A stretch of DNA of 64,000 nucleotides, taken from positions 11,995-75,994 of the forward strand of contig JAHDVX010000006.1 in NCBI GenBank assembly GCA_023382455.1, written 5' to 3'. Shown piece by piece: positions 38,482 to 47,570 of this stretch (position 1 is its first letter; every line of letters begins with the position of its first letter). This DNA is from Flavobacteriales bacterium (GTDB taxonomy: Bacteria > Bacteroidota > Bacteroidia > Flavobacteriales_F > PHOS-HE28). Both the position numbers and the translations under genes were made by a program. Below the pieces are notes generated by a model. The model did not search any database, was not told the origin of the DNA, and saw nothing but the letters and a program-made list of their open reading frames with translations.

Positions 38482-41340
38482 TTAGGCGAAGGTGCCCGCC
38501 TTCCGCAAGTGTCCCTTCCGCGCCTTGCGGATGCGGCAACTCACCACCTTGTACTCGGGGCACTTGGCCTCGGAGTCGTGCACGTCGCTGGTGATCACGT
38601 TGAGCATGATCTCCGGGAAGTGGAAGGTGCTGCTGAGGATACCGGGCTTCACCTCGTCGGTGACGCGCGCCTTGATGTCCACCTTGCCGCGCGGGCTTTC
38701 CACGCACACCATGTCGCCGTCGGCGATGCCGTTTCGGGCGGCATCCTCCGGGTTGATCATCAGCAGGTCCTCGGTGATGATCTCGCTGTTGGCCGTGCGG
38801 CGCGTCATGGTGCCGGCGTTGTAGTGCTCCAGCTCGCGGTTGGTGGTGATGATGTAGGGGTACTCCTCGCCGTGGGTGAGCACTTCCTTGGTCTCGGCCC
38901 AGTGGAGTGCGAAAAATTTGCCCTTGCCTCGCTTGAAGGTATCCTGGTGCAGGATCTTCGTGTCCGTGCCGTCGGCGGCCACAGGCCACTGCTTGCCGTT
39001 CTCGCCGAGCATTTCCCAGCGGATGCCCTTGAAGAAGGGTACCACGGCGCTCACCTCCTCCAGCACCCAGGCAGGGTGGTAGGTGGTGCGGGCACGTGTG
39101 CCGCCGTCCACCTTCACCTGTTTCTGGTACTTGGCAATGCTGGGTGCTGCGCCGGCACCGGTACTGAAGGGGTTGGCCATGCCCAGCCGCTCCGCCATGC
39201 GCTCGCTCACATCCACGATGATCTGCCCGTCGGGTCGGGTGCCCTCCAGGGGCTCCACGGCGGCCTGCACACGCTGCACGCGGCGTTCGCCGTTGGTGAA
39301 GGTGCCGCTCTTCTCCAGGAAGCTCGCGGCCGGCAGCACCACATGGGCATGCCGGGCCGATTCCGACATGAAGAGGTCCTGTACGATCAGGAGGTCCATG
39401 CTGTCCAGGGCGCGCATCACCTTTTGCGTGTTCGGGTCCGATTGCACCACGTCCTCGCCCATCAGCCATAAGGCTTTCAGGCGGCCGTCGATGGCGGCGT
39501 TGAACATGTCCGGGATCATGAAGCCCGGCAGGGGCGGCATGGGTACACCATAGTGCTCCTCGTAGCGTTGCTGCACCCCGTGGTCGGTGAGGTCCAGGTA
39601 GCCGGCGCCCTGGTGCGGCTGCGCCCCCATGTCGGCCGCGCCCTGCACGTTGTTCTGCCCGCGCAGGGGGTTCACCCCCACACCGCGGCGGCCGATGTTG
39701 CCGGTCATCATGGCCAGGTCGGCGATCTGCATCACGGCGAAAGTGCCCTGTGAGTGCTCGGTGACGCCCAGCCCGTGGAAGCTCATGGCGGACGGGGCCT
39801 TGGCGTAGGCGATGGCGGCCTCGCGGACCAGGTTACGGTCCACGCCGGTCACCTCTTCCATCCGCGCCACGTCCAGGTCCATGAGTTCCTTCCGGAACTC
39901 CTCCCACCCCTCGGTGCGCGCCTCGATGAAGGCCTTGTCCACCAGGCCTTCCTTGATGATGTAGTGCATCATCATGTTCAGCAGGGCCACGTTGGTGCCG
40001 GGCCTCAGCTGCAGGTGGAAGTGGGCGTAGCGGGCCAGGTGGATGCGCCTCGGGTCGATGACGATGAGGGTCTTGCCCTTCATGGCCTCCTGCTTGATCC
40101 GTGCACCGGTCACCGGGTGGGCATCGGTGGGATTGGCGCCGATCAGCAGGATGGCATGGGTATGCTTGAGATCCTCGATGCTGTTGGTGGCGGCTCCCGT
40201 GCCGTAGGTACGCTGCATGCCGGCCGCCGTGGGGCTGTGGCACACGCGCGCGCAGCAGTCGATGTTGTTGGTGCCGATCACCGCCCGCATGAACTTCTGC
40301 ATGAGGTAGTTCTCCTCGTTGGGGCAGCGCGCGCTGCTGATGCCGGCGATGCTGTCCGGGCCGTGCTTGGCCCGGATATCGGCCAAGCGGTCCACGATGT
40401 AGTCGTAGGCCTCGTCCCATGTGGCCTCCTCGAACTGGCCGTTGCGCTTGATCAGCGGGGTACGCAGGCGGTCCGGGTGGTTGTAGAAGCTGAAGGCGTA
40501 GCGGCCCTTCAGGCAGGTGTGCCCGCTGTTCACCTCGGCATCGTACGGCGCGCGGATGCTGACCACCGTGTTGTCCTTCACGTTCACGTCCAGGTTGCAG
40601 CCCACGCCGCAGTAGGTGCACACGGTGCGCACCACTTTGTCCGGCACGTTTTCCTTGCTCCTGAACACGTCGGTGATGGCGCTGGTGGGGCAGGCCTGCG
40701 CACAGGCGCCGCAGCTCACGCAGTCGCTGTCCATGAACGATTCGGCGGTGCCCTTGGCGATGTAGCTGTTGAAGCCGCGCCCGGCCATGGTGAGCACCTG
40801 TTCGCCCTGCACCTCGTCGCAGGCGCGTACGCAGCGGAAGCAATGGATGCAACTGCTGAGGTCGCTCACCATGTACGGGTGCGAACGGTCCTGGGCGAAG
40901 GCCGCTTCCTTGCCGATGAAATCCAGCGGCATGGCGCCCTTCGGATAGCGCACGCTGTCGATGTCGAAGCCGGTCTGCTTCACCACGTTGTACAGCTCGT
41001 TGCGGCCGTGGTCCTCGGTCTTGAGCTTCTCGGTATCATAGGTGGTGAGCACCATCTCCACCAGGTTCCTGCGCAGGCGCTCCATGCGGGGCGTGTGCGC
41101 CTTGATGTACTGCCCCTTGCCCACGGGCGTGTGGCAGCTGGCCATCACCTTGGAGGGGCCGTCCTCCTTCAGGGCCACCTCCACCGAGCACACGCGGCAG
41201 CTGCCGAAGGGTTCCAGGTTGGGCGCGTCGCAGAGCGTGGGCACGTGGTCGCCGCCCTTGTGGCGCCGCAGGAAGGCGAGGATGCTCTCCCCCGGATTGA
41301 TCGGATACGCCACCCCGTCGATGTAGGCCACGTCGGACAT
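38482..41340 (-). CDS. fdhA: NAD-dependent formate dehydrogenase, catalytic alpha subunit
   Basis: A 952-residue molybdenum or tungsten enzyme that oxidises formate to carbon dioxide. In order it has a 2Fe-2S ferredoxin-like domain (C37, C48, C51), a 4Fe-4S pair (C164-C174 and C207-C217), and the MopB domain with CTYCGVGC (C241-C248) and C276. The bis-MGD site has catalytic Cys367-His368 (RVCHSP), Cys rather than selenocysteine. The C-terminal MGD-binding domain ends with RGKVDIKARVTDEVKPG. There is no signal peptide, so it is cytoplasmic. It starts 4 bases after fdhB ends. The two-subunit layout resembles Methylorubrum extorquens FDH1. Confidence 0.94.
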   Translation of the reverse strand: MSDVAYIDGVAYPINPGESILAFLRRHKGGDHVPTLCDAPNLEPFGSCRVCSVEVALKEDGPSKVMASCHTPVGKGQYIKAHTPRMERLRRNLVEMVLTTYDTEKLKTEDHGRNELYNVVKQTGFDIDSVRYPKGAMPLDFIGKEAAFAQDRSHPYMVSDLSSCIHCFRCVRACDEVQGEQVLTMAGRGFNSYIAKGTAESFMDSDCVSCGACAQACPTSAITDVFRSKENVPDKVVRTVCTYCGVGCNLDVNVKDNTVVSIRAPYDAEVNSGHTCLKGRYAFSFYNHPDRLRTPLIKRNGQFEEATWDEAYDYIVDRLADIRAKHGPDSIAGISSARCPNEENYLMQKFMRAVIGTNNIDCCARVCHSPTAAGMQRTYGTGAATNSIEDLKHTHAILLIGANPTDAHPVTGARIKQEAMKGKTLIVIDPRRIHLARYAHFHLQLRPGTNVALLNMMMHYIIKEGLVDKAFIEARTEGWEEFRKELMDLDVARMEEVTGVDRNLVREAAIAYAKAPSAMSFHGLGVTEHSQGTFAVMQIADLAMMTGNIGRRGVGVNPLRGQNNVQGAADMGAQPHQGAGYLDLTDHGVQQRYEEHYGVPMPPLPGFMIPDMFNAAIDGRLKALWLMGEDVVQSDPNTQKVMRALDSMDLLIVQDLFMSESARHAHVVLPAASFLEKSGTFTNGERRVQRVQAAVEPLEGTRPDGQIIVDVSERMAERLGMANPFSTGAGAAPSIAKYQKQVKVDGGTRARTTYHPAWVLEEVSAVVPFFKGIRWEMLGENGKQWPVAADGTDTKILHQDTFKRGKGKFFALHWAETKEVLTHGEEYPYIITTNRELEHYNAGTMTRRTANSEIITEDLLMINPEDAARNGIADGDMVCVESPRGKVDIKARVTDEVKPGILSSTFHFPEIMLNVITSDVHDSEAKCPEYKVVSCRIRKARKGHLRKAGTFA

Positions 41341-41344
41341 GCTG

Positions 41345-43045
41345 CTAGGATTTGAAGTTGGCTTTGAGCTCATCACCGAAATACTGCAAGGCGTTGTTGA
41401 TGCCCAGGGGCAGCCCACCGCCCAGGGCGCACAGGCTGCCGATCTCCATGGTCTCCAGCAGGTCGTTGAAGAGCTGCCGGTCGATCTTTTGGTCCTTCTC
41501 ACGTGCACCGTGGATCAGCTCCTCGCCGCGCTTGCTGCCGATGCGGCAGGGGTAGCACTTGCCGCAGCTCTCCACCGCAGTGAACTCGAAGAGGTGCTGC
41601 AGGTAGTCGATCATGCGGAAGTCCTCGGGGATGCAGAGGATGCTGGCGTGGCCCAGCATGAATCCTTCCTTCCGGAAGGTCTCGAAGTCGATGGTGAGGT
41701 TGTCGATCTTGTGCATGGGCACGATGCCGCCCAGCGGGCCGCCGATGTGCATGGCTTTCACCTTCTTGTTCAGGCCCCGGCCCAGCTCGTCGATCACCTT
41801 CCGCAACGGCGTGCCGCACTCCACCTCGTAAATGCCGGGGCGGTTGAAGGAACTGTCCAGCGACAGCAGCTTGGAACCCGAGGTCTCCGCGCTGCCCAGC
41901 TTCGCAAAGGCCGCGCCGCCATGCTGGATGATCCAGGGCACGCAGGCCAGCGACTCCACGTTGTTCACCACCGTGGGCCGGTTGAACAAGCCCTTCTCCG
42001 CCGGGTAGGGCGGGCGCGTGCGCACCTCGCCGCGCTTGCCCTCGATGCTGTTCAGCAAGGCTGTTTCCTCGCCGCAGATATAGGCGCCCGCCGCTTGGAT
42101 CACCTTGAAGCGGTAGTTGAAACCGCTGCCCTTGATGTTGTCACCGATCCAGCCCTTGGCGGCGATGTCGTTGATCGCCTGCTTCACGCTCTCCACGGCC
42201 TCGGGATACTCGGCGCGGATGTACAGCACGCCGGTGTCGGCGCCCACGAGGTACCCGGCGATCATCATGCCCAGCAGCACCAGGTGCGGGCGCTGTTCCA
42301 GCAGGTAACGGTCGCTGAACGCGGCCGGGTCGCCCTCGTCGCCGTTGCAGACGATGTACTTGCGCGGCGTGCCGTTGCCCGTGGTGTCCTGTGCTTTGCG
42401 CACGGCCTCCAGCTTGATGCCCATGGGGAAGCCCGCACCGCCCCGCCCGCGCAGCTTGGACTGCTTGATCTCCTGCAAGAGGTCGGCGCCGTCGGCCTTG
42501 AGCACCTTTTCCCAAAGCCCGTAGAATTCATCCAGCGATGGCATCGGCGCCGTGAGGATGGGCTGCTCCATGGAGGTACCTACATGGTGCTTGCCGTTCG
42601 CCTCTCGCCAAGCGCCTTGTTCATCCCGCTTCTTCACCACGTCCTCCACATGCCCGATGCTGGAGCCGCTGTAGTTGCGGCCGTCCACATGGAACGCGCT
42701 GTTCTCGTGGCAGCGGCCCAGGCAGCACATCTCGCCGATCTCCTCCGGCTTGAAGTGCTTGCCCAGCTCCGCGTGCACCTTGCCCTGCGTACCGGCCACC
42801 AGGCAGGTGCTGCCGTTGCACACGTAGGCCTTCTTGCCCAGGTTGTCCCGCTTGAGGAAGTCGTAGAACGTAGTGGTGCCGAAGGCCATCGCCTCCCCGA
42901 TGCGGAAATCATCGGCAATGGCCGTTACCTGGTCGGCGCCGGGTGAGCCGCCCATCTCCTTGGCAGCTTGTTGCAACCGATCCCACAGCGGGTCGGTCAG
43001 CTCCTTGCCGTCGCGGCCGGAGAGGGAGGAAACGTTCTTGGACAT
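41345..43045 (-). CDS. fdhB: NAD-dependent formate dehydrogenase beta subunit (NuoE-NuoF fusion)
   Basis: A 566-residue diaphorase subunit that passes electrons from FdhA to NAD. Residues about 1-150 are a NuoE-like thioredoxin-fold 2Fe-2S domain with C76, C81, C108 and C112. The remainder is NuoF-like: the FMN/NAD region has LRGRGGAGFPMG and CNGDEGDPAAFSD, later GAYICGEETALLNSIEG, and the 4Fe-4S motif CGKCYPCRIG with a distal cysteine (SLCALG). With fdhA it makes a complete soluble enzyme without separate gamma or delta subunits. No fdhD sulfurtransferase gene is visible in the window. Confidence 0.94.
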   Translation of the reverse strand: MSKNVSSLSGRDGKELTDPLWDRLQQAAKEMGGSPGADQVTAIADDFRIGEAMAFGTTTFYDFLKRDNLGKKAYVCNGSTCLVAGTQGKVHAELGKHFKPEEIGEMCCLGRCHENSAFHVDGRNYSGSSIGHVEDVVKKRDEQGAWREANGKHHVGTSMEQPILTAPMPSLDEFYGLWEKVLKADGADLLQEIKQSKLRGRGGAGFPMGIKLEAVRKAQDTTGNGTPRKYIVCNGDEGDPAAFSDRYLLEQRPHLVLLGMMIAGYLVGADTGVLYIRAEYPEAVESVKQAINDIAAKGWIGDNIKGSGFNYRFKVIQAAGAYICGEETALLNSIEGKRGEVRTRPPYPAEKGLFNRPTVVNNVESLACVPWIIQHGGAAFAKLGSAETSGSKLLSLDSSFNRPGIYEVECGTPLRKVIDELGRGLNKKVKAMHIGGPLGGIVPMHKIDNLTIDFETFRKEGFMLGHASILCIPEDFRMIDYLQHLFEFTAVESCGKCYPCRIGSKRGEELIHGAREKDQKIDRQLFNDLLETMEIGSLCALGGGLPLGINNALQYFGDELKANFKS

Positions 43046-43126
43046 CGATTGGAATTAGGGGATGGCGAAGTAAGCAGATCGGGGCGCCTGATGGCAAATG
43101 CCACGGCGCCGGTGGTGGTGGCCCGT

Positions 43127-43516
43127 TCAAGCCCCCAGGTCCGCGAAGGAACCTTTGTACCGGGCCGAGCTTACCAAGTGGTTGTCGATCCAGTGGTAGT
43201 TGCCGCCGCGCGGCTTGCCGAAAAGGACACCGTGGTACTTGAAGCCATGCTTGTTCAGCCACAACTCGGTCACGCCCCGGTGTTCCTCCGTGCGCGAGGT
43301 GAAGAAGGTGATGATGTGCCCTTGGTCATACCAGCGGTTGCAGGCGGCCACGGCCCCGTCGAACACCGCCGCGTCGGCCATGCGCTCCGGCTCCTCGTTG
43401 GGGATGTCCTCGCAGATGGTGCCGTCGATGTCGATCAGGTAGTTCTTCTTCCCGGCAGGCAGGCCTGGGCTGGCCTTCTTCCCGTCGATGAAGATGTCAT
43501 GGAGTTCGGCGGTCAT
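43127..43516 (-). CDS. HAD-superfamily phosphatase-like protein
   Basis: A 129-residue cytoplasmic protein with the HAD motif I DIDGTICED (about residues 28-36), motif II around FFTSRTEEHRG and a late acidic motif in HWIDNHLV. This is a minimal HAD fold without a large cap domain. The substrate is unknown; the size and the NEEPERM segment after motif I resemble small phosphatases near sugar-metabolism genes in other bacteria. A -7-like TATCTTTA lies at 43535-43542, 18 bases before the ATG. I see no operon partner, since it is 81 bases from fdhB. Confidence 0.75.
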   Translation of the reverse strand: MTAELHDIFIDGKKASPGLPAGKKNYLIDIDGTICEDIPNEEPERMADAAVFDGAVAACNRWYDQGHIITFFTSRTEEHRGVTELWLNKHGFKYHGVLFGKPRGGNYHWIDNHLVSSARYKGSFADLGA

Positions 43517-43636
43517 GATCCTTCGGGTTTGGCCTAAAGATATGCGGGCTGCGGGTCATGTACGGCGAATTGCTGCCGGTACGATCGCCGGACCCCGGCC
43601 GACCGCCACCTCGCTCTTTATGCCAAGGTCCCCAAC

Positions 43637-44992
43637 CTACCGGACCACAGCGACCTTGCCTGAACGGGTGCGGCCTTGGTGGTCAAGGCGAAGCAGGTAG
43701 AGGCCTGCCTTCAGGTGGGCGGTGCTTATAGCCGCGCCGGGATCGGCGACGCGGTGCTCACCGACCACCTTCCCGGCCATGTCCATCAGGCTCACGAGGG
43801 CGCCGACTGGTGCATTGATCAGCTTAACGCACATCCGATCGGCATCGGCCCGGAAGGTGAACGCATCACCGGGATGCGGCTCGTCCACGGCAGCGCTCCC
43901 TTCCGCGAACCGCATCGCCGTGCTTTTGAACGTAAAGTCCGTGGCGTCGCTGAAGACCACGTACGGGACGTTGTCCTGGTCGATGGCCAGTGAAACGAAA
44001 TCCGACCAGTTCGGGGTGAAGCTCATCGGCCCGACAAGCTCCCAGGCATCGTTCACGAAGCGTTGTACCGTGGCCTTCTGCCCGGCATGTGAATCCTTGT
44101 ACGCCACATAGGGCACATCATTGTCGTCCAAGGCCATGGTGTAGTAGTCCATGCTGGCATCCTCGTTGGTGAAGGCCACCTGCCCCACCTGCTCCCACGT
44201 GCCGTTCACATACTTCTTCATGCTCCCACCCATGTCGTTCGATCCATCCAGGTAGGCCATGTACACCGTGTGGTCGCTCCCGATGGCCAACGATGCCGTA
44301 CGTGCGTTGTAGAAAGAACTTTCCACGCCCAACAACTCCCAAGCTCCGTTCACGAAGCGCTCCACGCGGCAACCGGAGGTGCCGGCATAACCGGTGTACA
44401 CCACGCCATTGCCATCGAAGGTCATGGACACGCTACTGGCAAAATAAGGGGAGAACCCCTCTGCGCCCAGTGTGGTCCAGCTGCCATTGGCGAACCGGCG
44501 GGTGGTCACCTTGTTCTCATGCGCACCGTCCAGATAGCTGATGTAGGGCGTGCCGTCCGGGGCGATCGCCAGGCAGGTCTTCATAGCTTGGCCTTCGGAC
44601 AGACCTGCTTGGCCCACCGTCTGCCAGGATCCCCCCTGATAGGCCATCACCGTGGCCTTCTGGCCGTTGGCCATGTCCCGGTAGGCCACGTACGGTACGC
44701 CATCGGCACTGATGTCTAGACTGATATCCAACGCAGTGCCGGCGGATAATCCTTCCGTGCCCACCACCTGCCAGGCCCCATTGAAGAAGCGCCGCACAAC
44801 GGCTTTCTCCTGCAGGCCCACATCGCCATATGCCACATACGGCGTGTTGTCCGGAGCAAAGTCGATCACCGTATGGCGGGCCCAGCCACTGGAGAACTGC
44901 TGGGTCCCCACGACCTCCCATTGGGCCTGGGTGGTTGCGGTGCCGAGCAATGCGGCCAACAGGGCGGTGCAGGATCGTAGTGTCCGTGTCAT
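43637..44992 (-). CDS. Secreted beta-propeller-like repeat protein with T9SS tail
   Basis: A 451-residue exported protein. A signal peptide (ending TTQAQ) is followed by about seven repeats of 45-50 residues. Each has a W-x-x-[VL]-G strand start, an ALA/LAI strand, a D-x-x-[VG]-P-Y-[VI]-[AS]-Y motif and a strand ending in F-x-[NG]-G-[SA]-W. This pattern suggests a seven-bladed beta-propeller. The C-terminal 75 residues are a T9SS type A sorting tail with SLMDMAGKVVGEHRV and LKAGLYLLRLD. No catalytic residues are evident; binding or adhesion at the surface is an inference. Confidence 0.8.
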   Translation of the reverse strand: MTRTLRSCTALLAALLGTATTQAQWEVVGTQQFSSGWARHTVIDFAPDNTPYVAYGDVGLQEKAVVRRFFNGAWQVVGTEGLSAGTALDISLDISADGVPYVAYRDMANGQKATVMAYQGGSWQTVGQAGLSEGQAMKTCLAIAPDGTPYISYLDGAHENKVTTRRFANGSWTTLGAEGFSPYFASSVSMTFDGNGVVYTGYAGTSGCRVERFVNGAWELLGVESSFYNARTASLAIGSDHTVYMAYLDGSNDMGGSMKKYVNGTWEQVGQVAFTNEDASMDYYTMALDDNDVPYVAYKDSHAGQKATVQRFVNDAWELVGPMSFTPNWSDFVSLAIDQDNVPYVVFSDATDFTFKSTAMRFAEGSAAVDEPHPGDAFTFRADADRMCVKLINAPVGALVSLMDMAGKVVGEHRVADPGAAISTAHLKAGLYLLRLDHQGRTRSGKVAVVR

Positions 44993-45195
44993 CGGATGGT
45001 ACTCTGTTTATCGGGAAATGATCTGAGGCTGGAACCCTCCAAAGAGGTGGCCAAAAATGCCACAGACCAGGACGCCGGGCAATCCGGTGGTTCCCGTAGT
45101 TTCCTACTCTCCCTCCCACAGGGTCTCCTGCACGGGGTCCCGCGAAGGAATCAAGGCCTGGCTTCTTGCGGGTGCGAAGGATCATAGCACGAAAC

Positions 45196-45360
45196 TCATT
45201 CATCCTTGTGCTTCCGCTTACGGCTGTATGTTTTCTTGCTCTTTTCCACCTTCTCGCGGAACCGTCCGTCCAGCGCACCTTGCCGCTTGCGCTCCTCGCG
45301 CACGGCCGCCTGCTCGATCTTCAGCAGCTCCTTCTTGGTGATGCGCTTTTTCTTGGCCAT
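45196..45360 (-). CDS. 54-residue basic protein
   Basis: A very small lysine- and arginine-rich protein: MAKKKRITKKELL at the start, a helix with EQAAVREERKRQGALDGRF, and a basic end KTYSRKRKHKDE. About 40% of the residues are Lys or Arg, suggesting nucleic acid or ribosome binding. It has its own perfect promoter, TAGCTTTG at 45375-45382, 14 bases before the ATG, which argues that it is a real gene. The first 19 codons are about 88% identical in DNA to those of the chimeric gene at 54834-54995. I do not recognise the family. Confidence 0.7.
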   Translation of the reverse strand: MAKKKRITKKELLKIEQAAVREERKRQGALDGRFREKVEKSKKTYSRKRKHKDE

Positions 45361-45374
45361 GGCGGCACAAGATC

Positions 45375-45382
45375 CAAAGCTA
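45375..45382 (-). promoter_or_regulatory. -7 box (TAGCTTTG) of the 54-residue protein gene
   Basis: An exact TAnnTTTG match that ends 14 bases before the ATG at 45360, in the 61-base gap after the carotenoid operon. Confidence 0.6.
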
Positions 45383-45421
45383 ATGCTTGCGTGGGCGCGC
45401 AGCCGGGCAAGCGCCGGGCGT

Positions 45422-46573
45422 TCATTCCGCCTCCAACAATGCCACCATCAAGCTCCTGAGCACCGGGTCCTTTACCCTCGCCAAGCCTGCCCGCAGCTGC
45501 CTTTCATCCTCTTCCTGGTCCGACCGGTAACCCAATATCCACGGACAATTCCTTTGTATCGACAGCCGGATGAAGCGCAGTTCAACCTCCTCCGGCAGCC
45601 CCGAGATGGCCTGGTCGATCCGATCGGTGCCACGCCGGAAGCTCTCCAGCTTGGACCTCGGCCCCTGGGCGTGCTCGGCCCACATGGCCTCAAAGGCCCC
45701 CAAGTATCCCGATGCCAGCTGATCCAATTGCTTGCCCTGAAAATGGGCCAACATGTCCTGGCATGCTTGGGGATCACGCGCAGCCTGGGCGTAATGCCCG
45801 CGCACGAGCTCCAGGTCGATGCCTTGGGCAGCCGTGCCTGATCCTGCCATCAGTACAAAGGCGGTGGCCGCCACCCCACGCCGCCCGGCCAGTGCCCGCC
45901 ATGGCGCGGCCTCGTATAGCCAGACCGTGAGCAGAAACATCAGCAAGCCGTAGAACACGTCCTCGACGGGGATGGTGGCCAGGCGCTGGCCCCAGATGGC
46001 CTTTTCGTTATACCAGACCACCGGCTGGTCGAGCCCCGTGCCGGTGAGGATGCCGTTCACCACGAAGAAGGGAAGCAGCAGCACGGCGTAGGTGATAAGG
46101 GCCAGCCCCGTGCGTTCAGGGCGTGGCCGCAACTGCACGTACAACAGGAACCCCGCAAGCAGGGCAAAGGTGGGTGCGGTATAGGGCTGGTGCCGCCAGA
46201 GCACGGCCGCGGCCACCGACGCCACGAACAAGAGGCGGGTGGCCCACATGGCCCCAGCCGCAGGCAGGCCCGGAAACCGGAGAACCTTGAAGCAGTGGTA
46301 GGTGAACAGGCAGGCGTAGGGGATGCAGATGAAGAAGAGCCACTCTTCCACGGGCAGGCCGAGCAGCTGCACGCCGGTGAGGTGTTGCGCATTGAAGCCC
46401 CAAACGCCGCGTGCCGTGGCCCAAATGTCCCATGGAACGAAGAGCAGCATCATGCCGGCGATGGCCGGTAAGGCGCGTCCCCATTCCCGGTGGAAGCGCA
46501 GCTTCGGATGGAAGCTGTAGATCAAGGGGATGCTGATCGCGCCCAGGTCCACCCAGAGGTAGGTCCACATCAC
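45422..46573 (-). CDS. crtY: Lycopene cyclase (CrtYcd type) fused to an extra C-terminal domain
   Basis: Residues 1-230 form the membrane lycopene beta-cyclase of the heterodimer-derived type: two three-helix halves, each with the signature PVEEWLFFICIPY (74-86) and PVEDVFYGLLMF (202-213). The enzyme closes the ends of lycopene to give beta-carotene. Residues 251-383 are an unrelated, soluble, helical domain of unknown function. It contains LASGYLGAFEAMWAEHA and VELRFIRLSIQRNCPWILGY, which resembles a separately encoded Bacteroidota family as far as I recognise. At the junction, residues 231-250 (RRGVAATAF...TAAQ) look like a signal peptide now buried in the fusion. The start overlaps the crtZ stop (ATGA). 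Confidence 0.85.
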   Translation of the reverse strand: MMWTYLWVDLGAISIPLIYSFHPKLRFHREWGRALPAIAGMMLLFVPWDIWATARGVWGFNAQHLTGVQLLGLPVEEWLFFICIPYACLFTYHCFKVLRFPGLPAAGAMWATRLLFVASVAAAVLWRHQPYTAPTFALLAGFLLYVQLRPRPERTGLALITYAVLLLPFFVVNGILTGTGLDQPVVWYNEKAIWGQRLATIPVEDVFYGLLMFLLTVWLYEAAPWRALAGRRGVAATAFVLMAGSGTAAQGIDLELVRGHYAQAARDPQACQDMLAHFQGKQLDQLASGYLGAFEAMWAEHAQGPRSKLESFRRGTDRIDQAISGLPEEVELRFIRLSIQRNCPWILGYRSDQEEDERQLRAGLARVKDPVLRSLMVALLEAE

Positions 46574-47058
46574 CGCTTGTCGTTGCTACCGTACTTCATT
46601 CGCCAAGCCTCGCGGAAAAAGCGCATCGGCACGATGAGCATGCCGAAGCACTCACCGTGCTCCTTGCCCAAGTGCTTGTGGTGCATCTTGTGTGCGCGCC
46701 GAAGCGCGAGGAAGTACACCGAATTCGTGTTTCGGAGCCATTTGATGCGTTGGTGGATGAATACCTCATGCACCAGGAAATAGGCGATACCATAAAGCAG
46801 GATGCCCAGGCCGATCCATGTCCAAGGAGCAGCGGGGCCACGCAAGGCACCGAGCAGGAAGAGCAGCATGGACGGCACGGCGAACAATAGGAAGAAGGCG
46901 TCGTTGCGCTCCAGCACGTGGTCATGGTCGCGTTGGTGGTGATCGCGGTGCAGCACCCACAGAAAGCCATGCATGACAAAGCGGTGCATGGCCCAAGCCA
47001 CTCCTTCCATGGCCAGGAAGGTGGCCAACACGATACCGATGTTCAACCAAGGTTGCAT
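46570..47058 (-). CDS. crtZ: Beta-carotene hydroxylase CrtZ
   Basis: A 162-residue di-iron membrane hydroxylase that converts beta-carotene to zeaxanthin. The histidine clusters of this fatty-acid-hydroxylase-like family are present: HRFVMH near residue 25, HRDHH (37-41), HEVFIH near 97 and HKMHH near 123. Four hydrophobic segments anchor it in the inner membrane. It overlaps the SRPBCC gene by 16 bases and the cyclase gene by 4, so its translation is probably coupled to both. Confidence 0.94.
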   Translation of the reverse strand: MQPWLNIGIVLATFLAMEGVAWAMHRFVMHGFLWVLHRDHHQRDHDHVLERNDAFFLLFAVPSMLLFLLGALRGPAAPWTWIGLGILLYGIAYFLVHEVFIHQRIKWLRNTNSVYFLALRRAHKMHHKHLGKEHGECFGMLIVPMRFFREAWRMKYGSNDKR

Positions 47059-47570
47059 GGTACGGGGAATAGTGCCTGCAACGTACGCTGGCGGTGATCG
47101 AAGATCTGTTCGAGACGGCGGCGCACCACTAGGCGGTGTACCAGCTCCCCCAGCACACCGAATGGCATTTGGTACTCCACCTCATCGCAAACCACCGTAC
47201 CGCCGGGCACCTCCTCGAAACTGTGCCTGTGTCGCCAAAGCTTGTAGGGGCCTTTCAATTGCTCGTCCGTGAAGGTGCGGGCGGCCTCCACGCGGGTGAT
47301 GCCGGTGAGCCAAGTGAGCGGCAGGCCCAGCAAGGGCCGCACCGTGTAGGTGATGCGCTGCCCTTCCTGTATGCCCCCCGGAGGGTGCATGTGCCGGATG
47401 CGGAAGCCCATGTAGGACGGGGTGATCCTTGCCAAGTTGACCGCCGAACTGAAGAACGCCCATGCCTCCTGCCGCGGAATGGGCAGGAATTGCCGCCGTC
47501 GGATGCGGTGGCAAGCGGAGGATTCCCGCCGGCGTGGAAGGGCCACTGCGGAGGTGTTCAGGTTTTCCAT
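47043..47570 (-). CDS. SRPBCC (START-like) lipid-binding protein
   Basis: A 175-residue protein of the SRPBCC/polyketide-cyclase fold. Recognisable features are RRRQFLPIPRQEAWAFFSSAVNL at the start of the fold, ITPSYMGFRI, then ITRVEAARTFTDEQLKGPYKLWRHRHSFE and the C-terminal amphipathic helix with RRRLEQIFDHR. Such proteins have a deep hydrophobic cavity; related members often sit in carotenoid clusters, where they may carry or protect intermediates. The start at 47570 lies within the photolyase gene (13-base overlap). The role in carotenoid synthesis is inferred from context. Confidence 0.82.
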   Translation of the reverse strand: MENLNTSAVALPRRRESSACHRIRRRQFLPIPRQEAWAFFSSAVNLARITPSYMGFRIRHMHPPGGIQEGQRITYTVRPLLGLPLTWLTGITRVEAARTFTDEQLKGPYKLWRHRHSFEEVPGGTVVCDEVEYQMPFGVLGELVHRLVVRRRLEQIFDHRQRTLQALFPVPCNLG

